Shown here one piece after another: positions 28,211 through 35,419 of a DNA stretch of 64,000 nucleotides (position 1 is the first letter of the stretch; every line of letters begins with the position of its first letter). The position numbers and the translations under genes were made by a program. The notes under the pieces were generated by a model, which made no database searches, was not told the origin of the DNA, and saw nothing but the letters and a program-made list of their open reading frames with translations. This DNA is from JAXMCI01 sp046349435. Its GTDB lineage: Bacteria; Pseudomonadota; Alphaproteobacteria; Dongiales; Dongiaceae. The DNA lies in the NCBI GenBank assembly GCA_046349435.1, contig JAXMCI010000038.1, positions 10,874 through 74,873 on the forward strand, read 5' to 3'.

Positions 28211-28235
28211 AACGGCCGAGCGGGGCGCTTATTCC
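28211..28235 (-). promoter_or_regulatory. Candidate ECF-type promoter of the sigma operon
   Basis: On the minus strand GGAAT (28231-28235) and CGTT (28211-28214) are spaced by 16 bases, close to the GGAAC-N16/17-CGTT pattern of many ECF promoters. It sits 24 bases before the sigma start codon in the 64-base gap. Confidence 0.5.
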
Positions 28236-28251
28236 CCGCCGCCGCAACGGC

Positions 28252-28794
28252 TCAGACATCGCCCGGCATCGGGTAGACGAAACCGTAGGTCGCGTAGATC
28301 CGCCCGAACGCCTTGGAGGCCGGGTGCCAGACGCGCACCGCGGTCCAGTCGTTGAGCGGCGATTCGTCGATCACGCGCACGTCGGCGGTGACCTCGCCAT
28401 GGGCGCCGTCGCCATTGCCCCAGTTGGCGTGGGTGACCAGGATCTCGCGCGCCCCGACCAGCGCCGTGACCACGGCGACATGGCCGTGCGTCATGCTGCG
28501 CGTCCGGCGCATCACCAGCGCCGCGCCCGGCCGCGGGGTCTGGCCGCGCGCATAGCGGCCGAGGCTGCCGTCCCACCAGGTCCAGGCATCGCCGTAGATG
28601 TCGATATGCGAGACCAGCCGGGCATAGGGCACGCAGGAGATCGGGCCCTTCGGCAGCTTCGGGGCCGGCGGGGCGGCGACCGCCGGCGGAGCGGGCGGCG
28701 TCACGAGCACCGCCTGCTGCTCCGGCGCGGCGCAGCCGGCGAGCAGCAGCAGCACCGGGATCGGCAAGGCGAGGCGACGGCGCGGCATGGGCAC
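28252..28794 (-). CDS. CHAP domain lipoprotein (putative peptidoglycan amidase)
   Basis: A 180-residue protein with a lipoprotein signal (lipobox LLAGC, Cys20), a Pro/Ala-rich linker to residue 50 and a CHAP (NlpC/P60-like) domain. The catalytic Cys is in ISCVPYAR (residue 54) and the His in THGHVAVVTAL (about 104), followed by VTHANWGNG. CHAP enzymes cleave peptidoglycan peptides. It lies downstream of the nitrile-hydratase-like genes (96-base gap) and upstream of the sigma operon, without an obvious functional link to either. Confidence 0.87.
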   Translation of the reverse strand: MPMPRRRLALPIPVLLLLAGCAAPEQQAVLVTPPAPPAVAAPPAPKLPKGPISCVPYARLVSHIDIYGDAWTWWDGSLGRYARGQTPRPGAALVMRRTRSMTHGHVAVVTALVGAREILVTHANWGNGDGAHGEVTADVRVIDESPLNDWTAVRVWHPASKAFGRIYATYGFVYPMPGDV

Positions 28795-28890
28795 CCCACC
28801 GGGCCGCCGCCTGTCCCCCAGACGCGCGGCCCGTCCCGCCCGTATTGCCCACCACCGCCGGGCGCGTCAAGCCGGCCCGGAACGCGGTCC

Positions 28891-29586
28891 TCAGGCCCCG
28901 GCTGCCGGCCGCGCCGCGGCGACCCCGATCATGCTGTCGCGGGTGACCAGCGCGGCCAGCGCCGGCTCGTCGAGCCCTTCGCTGCCGGCCGGGCGCCGCG
29001 GCAGCACGAGATAGCGCATGTCGGCCGTGGAATCGTGCACCCGGACCGCGACGCCGGGCGGCAGCACCGTGCCGAACTCGGCCAGCACGGCGCGCGGCTC
29101 GCGCACCGCGCGGGCCCGGTAGTCGCGGCTCTTGTACCAGTCGGGCGGCAGGCCGAGCACCGCCCGCGGATAGCAGGAGCACAGCGTGCAGACGACCAGG
29201 TTGTGCAGCTCGGCGGTGTTCTCGACGACGATCAGCCGGGTCGGCCCGATCTCCAGCCCGAGCTCGCGGCAGGCGGCGCTGCCGTCGGCCAGCAGCCGCG
29301 CCTTGAAGGCCGGGTCGGCCCAGGCGCGCGCCACCACCCGGGCCCCGAGCGCCGGGCTCCGCGCATCCATCTTCTCGATCTGGCGGCGGATCTCGTCGGC
29401 GGTGAGGACGCCCTTCTCGATCAGCAGCGCCCGCACCGCCTCGCCCAGGCGCTGGTGATAGCCGATCTCCTCCGCGCGCTCCGGTGTGACCGGGTGCGGA
29501 TGCGCATGGCCGTGCCCGTCGTCGTGGGCGTGCCCGTGCCCGTGGTGCTCGTGCCCGTGGTGCTCGTGCGGGTGGTCCTGTGGCAT
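28891..29586 (-). CDS. Nitrile hydratase alpha / thiocyanate hydrolase gamma-like catalytic subunit, cobalt type
   Basis: A 231-residue catalytic subunit. The metal claw is V-C-T-L-C-S-C at residues 132-138, with Thr after the first Cys, typical of cobalt rather than iron enzymes; GLPPDWYKSRDYRARAV follows as in the family. The first 31 residues contain 14 histidines (HEHHGHEHHGHGHAH and more), an unusual metal-binding leader. The gene is third in an order betaN - betaC - alpha, identical to scnB-scnA-scnC of thiocyanate hydrolase. Whether it hydrates nitriles or hydrolyses thiocyanate cannot be read from the sequence. No separate activator gene is visible in the window. Confidence 0.88.
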   Translation of the reverse strand: MPQDHPHEHHGHEHHGHGHAHDDGHGHAHPHPVTPERAEEIGYHQRLGEAVRALLIEKGVLTADEIRRQIEKMDARSPALGARVVARAWADPAFKARLLADGSAACRELGLEIGPTRLIVVENTAELHNLVVCTLCSCYPRAVLGLPPDWYKSRDYRARAVREPRAVLAEFGTVLPPGVAVRVHDSTADMRYLVLPRRPAGSEGLDEPALAALVTRDSMIGVAAARPAAGA

Positions 29587-29595
29587 CGCCCCTCC

Positions 29596-29880
29596 TCAGG
29601 CCGGCTCCAGCCAGTGCTCGTAGATCTCGACCTCGACGGTGTCGCCCGGGGTGCCGGCATCGCCCGGCCACAGCTCGCCGAGCGCGAAGCGCACGCGGTA
29701 GAGCGGCAGCGGCGGGCCGACGCGGTTGTAGGCGAGCTCCTCGGGATTGGGGAAGCGGCCGCAGATCCGCTCCACCACGCCGGAGCGGCCGCGGACGTAG
29801 CGCGGCGTCCGGATGTGCCCCGGCGGGTCGGCCCGGCGCACGCGGACCGGCTCGCCCGGCCGGAAGCGCGGTGCGCTCAT
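29596..29880 (-). CDS. Nitrile hydratase beta C-terminal half (thiocyanate hydrolase alpha-like)
   Basis: A 94-residue protein equal to the SH3-like C-terminal domain of nitrile hydratase beta: FRPGEPVRVR near the start, GHIRTPRYVRGRSGVVERICG in the middle and LYRVRFALGELW...EIYEHWLEPA at the end. In two-subunit nitrile hydratases this domain is fused to the helical half; here it is a separate gene ending 9 bases before the alpha gene. The start codon lies in a 14-base tandem duplication. Confidence 0.88.
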   Translation of the reverse strand: MSAPRFRPGEPVRVRRADPPGHIRTPRYVRGRSGVVERICGRFPNPEELAYNRVGPPLPLYRVRFALGELWPGDAGTPGDTVEVEIYEHWLEPA

Positions 29881-29894
29881 CGCGGTGCGCTCAT
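29867..29894. repeat. 14-bp tandem duplication carrying a start codon
   Basis: CGCGGTGCGCTCAT occurs twice in direct succession (29867-29880, 29881-29894). Each copy contains the same ATG on the minus strand. The upstream copy overlaps the stop of the preceding gene (ATGA) but is out of frame; only the downstream copy is in frame with the betaC coding region. Confidence 0.9.
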
Positions 29895-30217
29895 CGCGGC
29901 GCGTCCGGCCCGCGCGCGGCTTGGGGCGCGGCCTGCGGCGCGGCGAGCTTGCGGCCGATCTCGTCGGCGGTCAGCACGCCGCGCTGCAGCAGGGTGGCGG
30001 CGATCGCCTCGATCCAGCGCTCGTAGTAGCCGAAGCGGCTGTAGGCCGCCTCGCCCAGCGACTCGATGTTGCGGCGCAGCTCGTCGACCCGCACGAGGCC
30101 CTTCTCGCCGAGCAGCACGAGCAGCGCGTCGACCTGCTTCTCCCAGTGCGCATAGTCGTGCTCCGACCGGTCGACCGGCCCGCCCGGCAGGCCGCCGAGA
30201 TCATGTGGCTGGCGCAT
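29891..30217 (-). CDS. Nitrile hydratase beta N-terminal half (thiocyanate hydrolase beta-like)
   Basis: A 108-residue helical protein beginning MRQPHDLGGLPGG, the start seen in nitrile hydratase beta chains (HDxGG), and containing ALLVLLGEKGLVRVDELRRN and SRFGYYERWIEAIAATLLQRGVLTADEIGRK, the beta helical domain. It is complete as a separate gene, with a strong GGAGG site before ATG 30217. An alternative reading as an activator of the P14K/NhlE type, which resembles beta, is less likely because the C-terminal half follows immediately. Confidence 0.83.
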   Translation of the reverse strand: MRQPHDLGGLPGGPVDRSEHDYAHWEKQVDALLVLLGEKGLVRVDELRRNIESLGEAAYSRFGYYERWIEAIAATLLQRGVLTADEIGRKLAAPQAAPQAARGPDAPR

Positions 30218-30240
30218 CCTTTCGACCCTCCTGCAGCCCT

Positions 30241-31173
30241 TCAGCCGCCGATCAGCCCGTCGGTGCCGTCGCCCGCGGCGCCGCTCGACGCGCTCTCCGC
30301 CAGGATCCAGCGGCGGAAGGCGGCGATCTTCGGCCGGTCCGCGCGCTCCGGCGGCATCACCAGATAGTAGCCGAAATCGGTCGGCAGGAAGATCTGGAAC
30401 GGCCGGACCAGCCGTCCGGCGGCAATGTCGTCCTCGACCAGGGCGCCCGCCGAGAGGGCGACCCCGAGACCGTCGACCGCCGCCTGGATCATCAGGTTGG
30501 TGAAGTTGAAGTCCATCGCGCGCTGCGGCCGCGCCTCGGGCAGGCCGGCCGCGGCGAACCAGCGCCGCCAGTGATCCTGGCTCCACTCGTAGTCGCCGAG
30601 CAGCGGGTGGCGGAGCAGGTCCTCGGGCCGGCGGATCGGCGACGGGCCGTCGAGCAGCCGCGGCGCGCAGACCGGATACATGTGCTCGACCAGCAGCTGC
30701 TCGACGCGCAGCCCGGGCCAGTGGCCGCGGCCGGAGCGGATGGCGAGGTCGACGTCGTCGCGGGCGAAGTCCGTCAGCCGGTCCTCGGCGGCGATCCGCA
30801 CGCTGATCTCGGGATGCGACTGGCGGAAGCCGCCCAGCCGCGGCAGCAGCCACTTGGCGGCGAAGGAGGGCAGCGCGCTGATGATCAGCGGCCCGGCGCT
30901 CTCGCGGCTGCGGATGCGCCGCGCCGCCTCGCCGATCTGCCGGAAGCCGTCGCTCAGCGGCGGCAGCAGCGCCTGGCCCGCCTCGGTCAGCTCCAGCGCC
31001 CGCCCGCGGCGGCGGAACAGCGGCACCCCGATCCAGCCCTCCAGCGCCTTGATCTGGTGGCTGATGGCGCTGTGCGTGACGTTCAGCTCGGCGGCCGCCC
31101 GGGTCAGGCTGCGGTGGCGCGCGGCGACCTCGAAATAGCGCATCGCCGTGAGGGGCGGGAAGGGCTCGGCCAT
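30241..31173 (-). CDS. LysR family transcriptional regulator (GcvA-like)
   Basis: A 310-residue LysR protein. The winged HTH is MRYFEVAARHRSLTRAAAELNVTHSAISHQIKALE (residues 11-45), followed by the linker helix and the effector domain (PLIISALPSFAAKWLLPRL from residue 94). It is 23 bases upstream of the nitrile-hydratase-like genes on the same strand, so it may be co-transcribed with and control them. A GATCTGT-N11-ACAGATC palindrome lies 7 bases before its start codon, implying autoregulation. Confidence 0.92.
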   Translation of the reverse strand: MAEPFPPLTAMRYFEVAARHRSLTRAAAELNVTHSAISHQIKALEGWIGVPLFRRRGRALELTEAGQALLPPLSDGFRQIGEAARRIRSRESAGPLIISALPSFAAKWLLPRLGGFRQSHPEISVRIAAEDRLTDFARDDVDLAIRSGRGHWPGLRVEQLLVEHMYPVCAPRLLDGPSPIRRPEDLLRHPLLGDYEWSQDHWRRWFAAAGLPEARPQRAMDFNFTNLMIQAAVDGLGVALSAGALVEDDIAAGRLVRPFQIFLPTDFGYYLVMPPERADRPKIAAFRRWILAESASSGAAGDGTDGLIGG

Positions 31174-31180
31174 CCGGAGA

Positions 31181-31205
31181 GATCTGTGAGGTAAGCTAAC
31201 AGATC
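31181..31205. promoter_or_regulatory. Palindromic LysR-type operator
   Basis: GATCTGT (31181-31187) and ACAGATC (31199-31205) are perfect 7-base arms separated by 11 bases, matching the T-N11-A architecture of LysR sites. It lies between lysR and the divergent DUF1127 gene. Confidence 0.7.
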
Positions 31206-31324
31206 ATATGAGAAAGGATCGTTTGCCGGCAAGCCCTTCAGGCCGCAGATTCCTTGGCAGAGAGCCACCCCTTCGGCCTTCTTCCGGAGCTTCCGGGCGG
31301 CTCGCAACCTTGAGGAAAACGACC

Positions 31325-31576
31325 ATGGCTGAGTGCATCGAGCAGGCCGCGCGCTTCTCCCGCCGGACGGCCCCGGCACGCTGGACCGCCGCGGCACGCT
31401 GGACTGACGGCGTCCAGGGCTTCCTGGTCTCGGCCAGCGACGCGCTGTTCCGCTACGGCCGGCGCATCCGCGAGCGCCGCACGCTGGCCCGGCTGGACGA
31501 TTCGATGCTGCGCGACATCGGCATCAGCCGGGCCGATGTCGAGCTCGAGGTCAGCAAGCCGTTCTGGCGCGGCTGA
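31325..31576 (+). CDS. DUF1127 domain protein
   Basis: An 83-residue protein whose C-terminal half is the DUF1127 motif: RRTLARLDDSMLRDIGISRADVE followed by KPFWR, an Arg-rich small domain common in alphaproteobacteria. Related small proteins have been implicated in phosphate, RNA-binding and C1-metabolism roles. ATG 31325 is chosen because the domain and length then match the family; an ATG at 31208 would add a non-conserved leader. It is divergent from lysR across the palindrome. Confidence 0.85.
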   Translation: MAECIEQAARFSRRTAPARWTAAARWTDGVQGFLVSASDALFRYGRRIRERRTLARLDDSMLRDIGISRADVELEVSKPFWRG

Positions 31577-31598
31577 CCCCTACCCTGACCGCTACCCT

Positions 31599-31622
31599 GC
31601 CGCTCCCGTCCGCGGGAGCGGC
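31599..31622. terminator. Strong hairpin between convergent genes (no U-tract)
   Basis: GCCGCTCCCG / CGGGAGCGGC forms a perfect 10-bp stem with a TCCG loop just after the DUF1127 stop and before the end of the opposing methyltransferase region. It lacks a T-run on either strand, so termination is only probable. Confidence 0.45.
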
Positions 31623-31628
31623 GCCGCG

Positions 31629-31745
31629 TCAGTGCGGGCGCCCGCGCTTGCCCCGCTTGCCGCCGGCCTTCTCCGGCCGCTTGGCGGCGCCGCGGCCAGC
31701 CGCAGGCGCCGGCTTGAGGCGGATGCCGCGGCCGCCGGCGCTGGC
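31629..31745 (-). other. Open in-frame basic tail directly after the pmtA stop codon
   Basis: Thirty-eight sense codons and a TGA follow the TAG of the methyltransferase gene without a frame change. The peptide is rich in Lys, Arg, Gly and Pro (it includes GIRLKPAPAAGRG and KRGKRGRPH) and 36 of 38 codons end in G or C, so it looks like coding sequence. It may be a former C-terminus of the methyltransferase cut off by a nonsense mutation, a readthrough extension, or the remnant of another gene. Confidence 0.5.
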
Positions 31746-32336
31746 CTAGTTGCGCAGCGCCGCGCCGCCGACCCGGCGATAGACCCAGACGCGGGCCGGC
31801 GGCAGGTTGGTCACCACCGTGGCGCGCGGCTCGCCGACCAGCCCGAAGTCGCGGCGCGACACCGGCGAGAACAGGCTGTAGGTGAACTGGATGAACTCGC
31901 CGCCGGGGCGCATCACGGCGAAGCTCGATTCGATGATCGCCTCCTGCATCGGGCGCTTCATCGAGAGCAGCGGCAGGCCGGAGACGATGGCCCGGGCCTG
32001 CGGCAGCTTGAGCGGCCGCAGCAGGTCGCGCAGCTTCGTCGCGTCGCCCTTGAGGACCCGAACGCCGCGGAAGCGCTGCGCCAGGTGCTCGTGCAGCACG
32101 TCGTCGAGCTCGACCACCACCAGGTCGCTCTTGGCGACGCCGGCGGCGAGCAGCGCCTCGGTCACCGCCCCGGTGCCGCCCCCCAGCTCGATCACCGGCC
32201 CGCGGCCGGCCGGCACCTGCCGGGCGATCGCCTCGCACAGCACGCGGCTGCTCGGCGCCACCGCGCCCATGACCAGCGGGTTGCGCAGCCACTGCTTCAG
32301 GAACAGCTTGGAGTCGTTCAGCATTGTCGCCTGCAT
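31746..32336 (-). CDS. SAM-dependent phospholipid N-methyltransferase (PmtA-like)
   Basis: A 196-residue class I methyltransferase. The SAM-binding motif I is VIELGGGTGAVTEALL near residue 50, motif II VVVELD near 75, and GLPLLSMKRP near 120 corresponds to the catalytic loop of the rRNA-dimethylase-like group to which PmtA belongs. The N-terminal FLKQWLRNPLVMGAVAPSSR is typical of PmtA, which makes phosphatidylcholine from phosphatidylethanolamine. ATG 32336 is used; ATG 32324 is equally possible. The stop is TAG, followed in frame by a basic tail. Confidence 0.8.
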   Translation of the reverse strand: MQATMLNDSKLFLKQWLRNPLVMGAVAPSSRVLCEAIARQVPAGRGPVIELGGGTGAVTEALLAAGVAKSDLVVVELDDVLHEHLAQRFRGVRVLKGDATKLRDLLRPLKLPQARAIVSGLPLLSMKRPMQEAIIESSFAVMRPGGEFIQFTYSLFSPVSRRDFGLVGEPRATVVTNLPPARVWVYRRVGGAALRN

Positions 32337-32390
32337 CCTTCGGGGCGACGCCCCCTTGCACCCGTTCCCACGGTGAGCCGCCAACGGGGC

Positions 32391-33668
32391 TCAGCTCGCC
32401 CCGGTTCCCCCGGCGGTGTCCGGATCGTCCGGCACGGTCAGGAACAGCGAATTTATTCCATTGAATACCCGAAACACCTGCTGGAAGTCAGCGAGGAACG
32501 TTGACCAGTCCAGCCCGGGGGCCGGACCTGCCGCCAGCTCGCGATGGATCGTGCCCAGGCTGCGCCGGCCGTCGACCCGCGCCAGCATCGGCCCGGCCAG
32601 CCGCGGCACCCGCATCACCGTGCGGAAGCCATCGATGCTGACGGTGATCTCGCCGGCCGGGGTCATGCCGCGGGCGAGCTTTTCCGAGGCGGCGTCGCGC
32701 AGCAGCGGCACGGCGGCCGGATCGTCGGACCGCGCCACCGCCGTGGCGGCGCGCTCGCGGGGCACCAGGTAGGCGGTGTGCTTCTTGATGTTGCCGACCA
32801 TGAGCTCGGCCAGCGCCGCGCGCTCCAGCCAGCCGAGCCCGGCCAGCCGCCGGCGCAGCAGCCCGTCATTGACGTAGGTGTCGGGATCGTAGCGCCAGGG
32901 CTCGATCAGGCCGACGATGGCGAGCCCGGCGGCCTCCGCCAGCGCCGCCATCTCCGGCACCGTGTAGGCGACGTCCTGGCTGTGCAGCAGCAGGTCGTAG
33001 AGGGCGTTGTCGCCGCCATGCTGGTGATCGGTGATCAGCGGGTTGCGCACCAGCCGGTTGGTCGGCGGCAGCTGCTTCAGCAGGCGCTTGGCGATGTCGA
33101 CGCGCTTCTCCGGCGGCTCCTCGAGCGGCGCCAGCCGGCGCAGCACGCCCTGCACGTCGTAGACCCCGGTGCGGCCGAGCGCGCCGTAGAGCATGATGCC
33201 GAGGCCGCCGCCCGGGGCCAGCGCCTCGGCCAGCCGGGTCAGGCCGGCGGCCGGGTCGGGCAGATGGTGCAGGACGCCGCAGCAATCGACGTAGTCGAAC
33301 GCGCCGAGGCCGAGCGCCGGCAGGTCGAGCAGCGAACCGGTGACGAAGCGGATGTTGGTCAGGCCGCGCACCTCGGCGCGGGCCTCGGCGACGCGGCGCG
33401 AGGCCGCCGACAGGTCGAGATAGACGACCTCCGCCGGTCCGCCGCGATCGGCCAGCTGCTGGCCCAGCATGATCGCGCCGTCGCCGGTGCCGCCGCCGGC
33501 GACCAGCGCGCGGAACGGCCGGCGGAAGTCGCGGCGGCCGCCGAAGACGTAGTGGTTCACCTCGACGAGATGGCTGGGATAGCCCTCGAGCAGCCGGGTC
33601 TTCTCCTCCTGCGGGTCGCGCAGCGGGTAGGGATAGGCCTCGTATTGCCGGCGCAGCAGGTCGGTCAT
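32391..33668 (-). CDS. Class I SAM-dependent methyltransferase with C-terminal extension
   Basis: A 425-residue protein. The N-terminus RRQYEAYPYPLRDP and the SAM motif LVAGGGTGDGAIMLGQ (near residue 55), VVYLDLSAASRRVAEAR and FDYVDCCGVLHHLPDP define a methyltransferase of the tetratricopeptide/small-molecule type. Residues 250-425 form an extra domain with a winged-helix-like segment (GRRSLGTIHRELA). The substrate is unknown. It is separated from the asparaginase gene by 13 bases on the same strand. Confidence 0.82.
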   Translation of the reverse strand: MTDLLRRQYEAYPYPLRDPQEEKTRLLEGYPSHLVEVNHYVFGGRRDFRRPFRALVAGGGTGDGAIMLGQQLADRGGPAEVVYLDLSAASRRVAEARAEVRGLTNIRFVTGSLLDLPALGLGAFDYVDCCGVLHHLPDPAAGLTRLAEALAPGGGLGIMLYGALGRTGVYDVQGVLRRLAPLEEPPEKRVDIAKRLLKQLPPTNRLVRNPLITDHQHGGDNALYDLLLHSQDVAYTVPEMAALAEAAGLAIVGLIEPWRYDPDTYVNDGLLRRRLAGLGWLERAALAELMVGNIKKHTAYLVPRERAATAVARSDDPAAVPLLRDAASEKLARGMTPAGEITVSIDGFRTVMRVPRLAGPMLARVDGRRSLGTIHRELAAGPAPGLDWSTFLADFQQVFRVFNGINSLFLTVPDDPDTAGGTGAS

Positions 33669-33681
33669 CGGCGGCCCGCCT

Positions 33682-34713
33682 TCAGAGCACCGGCCGGACC
33701 CGGCCGGTCTCCAGCCCGGCCCGGTTCGGCACCGGCGGCTGCAGCAGGTCGGCGAGCGCGGCGAGCTGCGCTTGCGTCAGCACGCCGAGCCGGCGGAGCA
33801 CGGATCCCAGCACGACCTCCGAGGCCGGGCCGCTGCCGTCGTCGACCTTGAGCGCGACGCCCAGCCCGAGGCCGGGCAGGGCGGCGCAATAGACGCCCTG
33901 GGCGCCCGACTTGACCAGCGCGGCGGCGCCGACCGCCTGCATCAGCCGGGTGCCGAAGCGGCCGGTGCCGCCGATCAGGAAGGGCTCGGCGGCGATCGCC
34001 GCGCGGATCCGCAGCACGGCGTCGGCCCGCGCGGTCGGCAGGTCGGCCGGGTCGGCGATCCGCGCCATCGCCAGCGCCAGCCGCTCCAGCGGCACGCCGA
34101 CCACCGGGATGCCGCAGCCGTCGATGCCGTGCGGCGCGCGGTCGAGCGCGAGGCCGGCCATCTCGCCGAGCGCCGCCTCGACGCGGCGCTGCACCGGATG
34201 GTCGCGGCGGATGTAGCCCGCCGTCGGCTCGCCCAGATGGCGGGCGGTGGCGAGGAAGCCGGCATGCTTGCCCGAGCAGTTGTTGTGCAGCGGGCCGGGC
34301 GCCGCGCCGGCCCGCAACAGGGCCTCGGCCGCGGCCTCGGCATAGGGCAGCTGCGCCCCGCATTCGAGGTCGGCGGGGCCGAGCCCGAGCCGGGCCAGCC
34401 AGGCGGCGACCAGGGCGACATGGCGCGGCTCGCCGCTGTGCGAGGCGCAGGCGAGCGCGATCTCCGCCGGTCCCAGGCCCCAGCGGTCGGCGGCGCCGCT
34501 CTCGATCAGGGGCAGGGCCTGGATCGGCTTGACCGCCGAGCGGCCATAGACCGGGCGGCCGACCTCCCCCGCCTGCTCGACCGTCCGGCCGCGCGCATCG
34601 ACCACGGCGATGGCGGCGCGGTGGCGGCTCTCGACCATCTCGCCGCGCCAGACCTCGACGGCGACGGGGTTGGCGGCACCGGGCGGGGCGCTGGCAGGCG
34701 AAGGGGCGGCCAT
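33682..34713 (-). CDS. L-asparaginase II family protein
   Basis: A 343-residue protein of the thermolabile asparaginase family (Asparaginase_II). Conserved blocks are VEVWRGEMVESRHR near residue 17, YGRSAVKPIQALPLIESG near 58, ACASHSGEPRHV, NNCSGKHAGFLAT near 145 and HGIDGCGIPV near 185, whose Ser/Lys/Cys residues are those of Rhizobium ReAV-type enzymes. This class hydrolyses asparagine to aspartate and ammonia in the cytoplasm. ATG 34713 is used; no strong ribosome site is seen. Confidence 0.88.
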   Translation of the reverse strand: MAAPSPASAPPGAANPVAVEVWRGEMVESRHRAAIAVVDARGRTVEQAGEVGRPVYGRSAVKPIQALPLIESGAADRWGLGPAEIALACASHSGEPRHVALVAAWLARLGLGPADLECGAQLPYAEAAAEALLRAGAAPGPLHNNCSGKHAGFLATARHLGEPTAGYIRRDHPVQRRVEAALGEMAGLALDRAPHGIDGCGIPVVGVPLERLALAMARIADPADLPTARADAVLRIRAAIAAEPFLIGGTGRFGTRLMQAVGAAALVKSGAQGVYCAALPGLGLGVALKVDDGSGPASEVVLGSVLRRLGVLTQAQLAALADLLQPPVPNRAGLETGRVRPVL

Positions 34714-34861
34714 GGAATGGGAAGGGGCGGGTCCGGCGGCAGAGGCGGCGCCACCTTGCCTCGCCCGGGGCCGGCATGCAAGGTTTCCGCCCGGCGACAC
34801 GGGCCAAGAGCGACACGGGGCCAAGAGCGACATTGGCCAGGGGAGACGCAAGGCAGGCGAC

Positions 34862-35419
34862 ATGCGCGGCTATTTCGGGATCGGCATCGAGAGCGTCAGC
34901 AAGCCGCTCAACCTCGGCAGCCTGCTGCGCAGCGCGCATGCCTTCGGCGCCAGCTTCGCCTTCACCATCGCCGCCAGCCTGCCGCAGCGGCAGGTCCGCC
35001 ATGCCGACACCTCGGACGCCGAGGACAACCTGCCGCTGATGCAGTTCGCCAGCGTCTCGGAGTTCATGCTGCCGGCCGGCTGCCAGCTGGTCGGCGTCGA
35101 GCTGATCGACGACGCCATCGACCTGCCGAGCTTCCGCCACCCGCGGCGCGCCGCCTACGTGCTGGGCGCCGAGCGCGCCAACCTGTCGCCGCCGCTGCTC
35201 GAGCGCTGCGACTTCGTCTGCCGCATCCCGACCCGCTTCTGCCTCAACGTCGCGGTCGCCGGCGCGCTGGTGATGTACGACCGCATGCTGAGCCTCGGCC
35301 GCTTCGCCGAGCGGCCCGTGCGGGTCGGCGGCGGCGTGCAGCCGCCGCCCGCCCACGTCCATGGCGAGCCGATCTGGAAGGCCAAGCAGCGCCGCCGGCT
35401 GGCCCAGGGGCATGGCTGA
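34862..35419 (+). CDS. SpoU/TrmH-type RNA methyltransferase
   Basis: A 185-residue SPOUT methyltransferase consisting of the catalytic domain only. The three motifs are visible: NLGSLLRSAHAFGAS near residues 18-32, AAYVLGAERANLSPPLLERC near 97-116 and CRIPTRFCLNVAVAGALVMYD near 120-140, forming the knotted SAM site. The target is probably a ribose 2'-O in tRNA or rRNA. The last residues before the stop overlap the start of the acetyltransferase gene by 8 bases. Confidence 0.86.
   Translation: MRGYFGIGIESVSKPLNLGSLLRSAHAFGASFAFTIAASLPQRQVRHADTSDAEDNLPLMQFASVSEFMLPAGCQLVGVELIDDAIDLPSFRHPRRAAYVLGAERANLSPPLLERCDFVCRIPTRFCLNVAVAGALVMYDRMLSLGRFAERPVRVGGGVQPPPAHVHGEPIWKAKQRRRLAQGHG

Noticed and set aside
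29891..30217. Reading this gene as a nitrile hydratase activator (P14K/NhlE-like).
   Set aside because: The protein starts with the HDxGG motif of the beta subunit and is followed at once by the missing beta C-terminal half, so a split beta subunit fits better.
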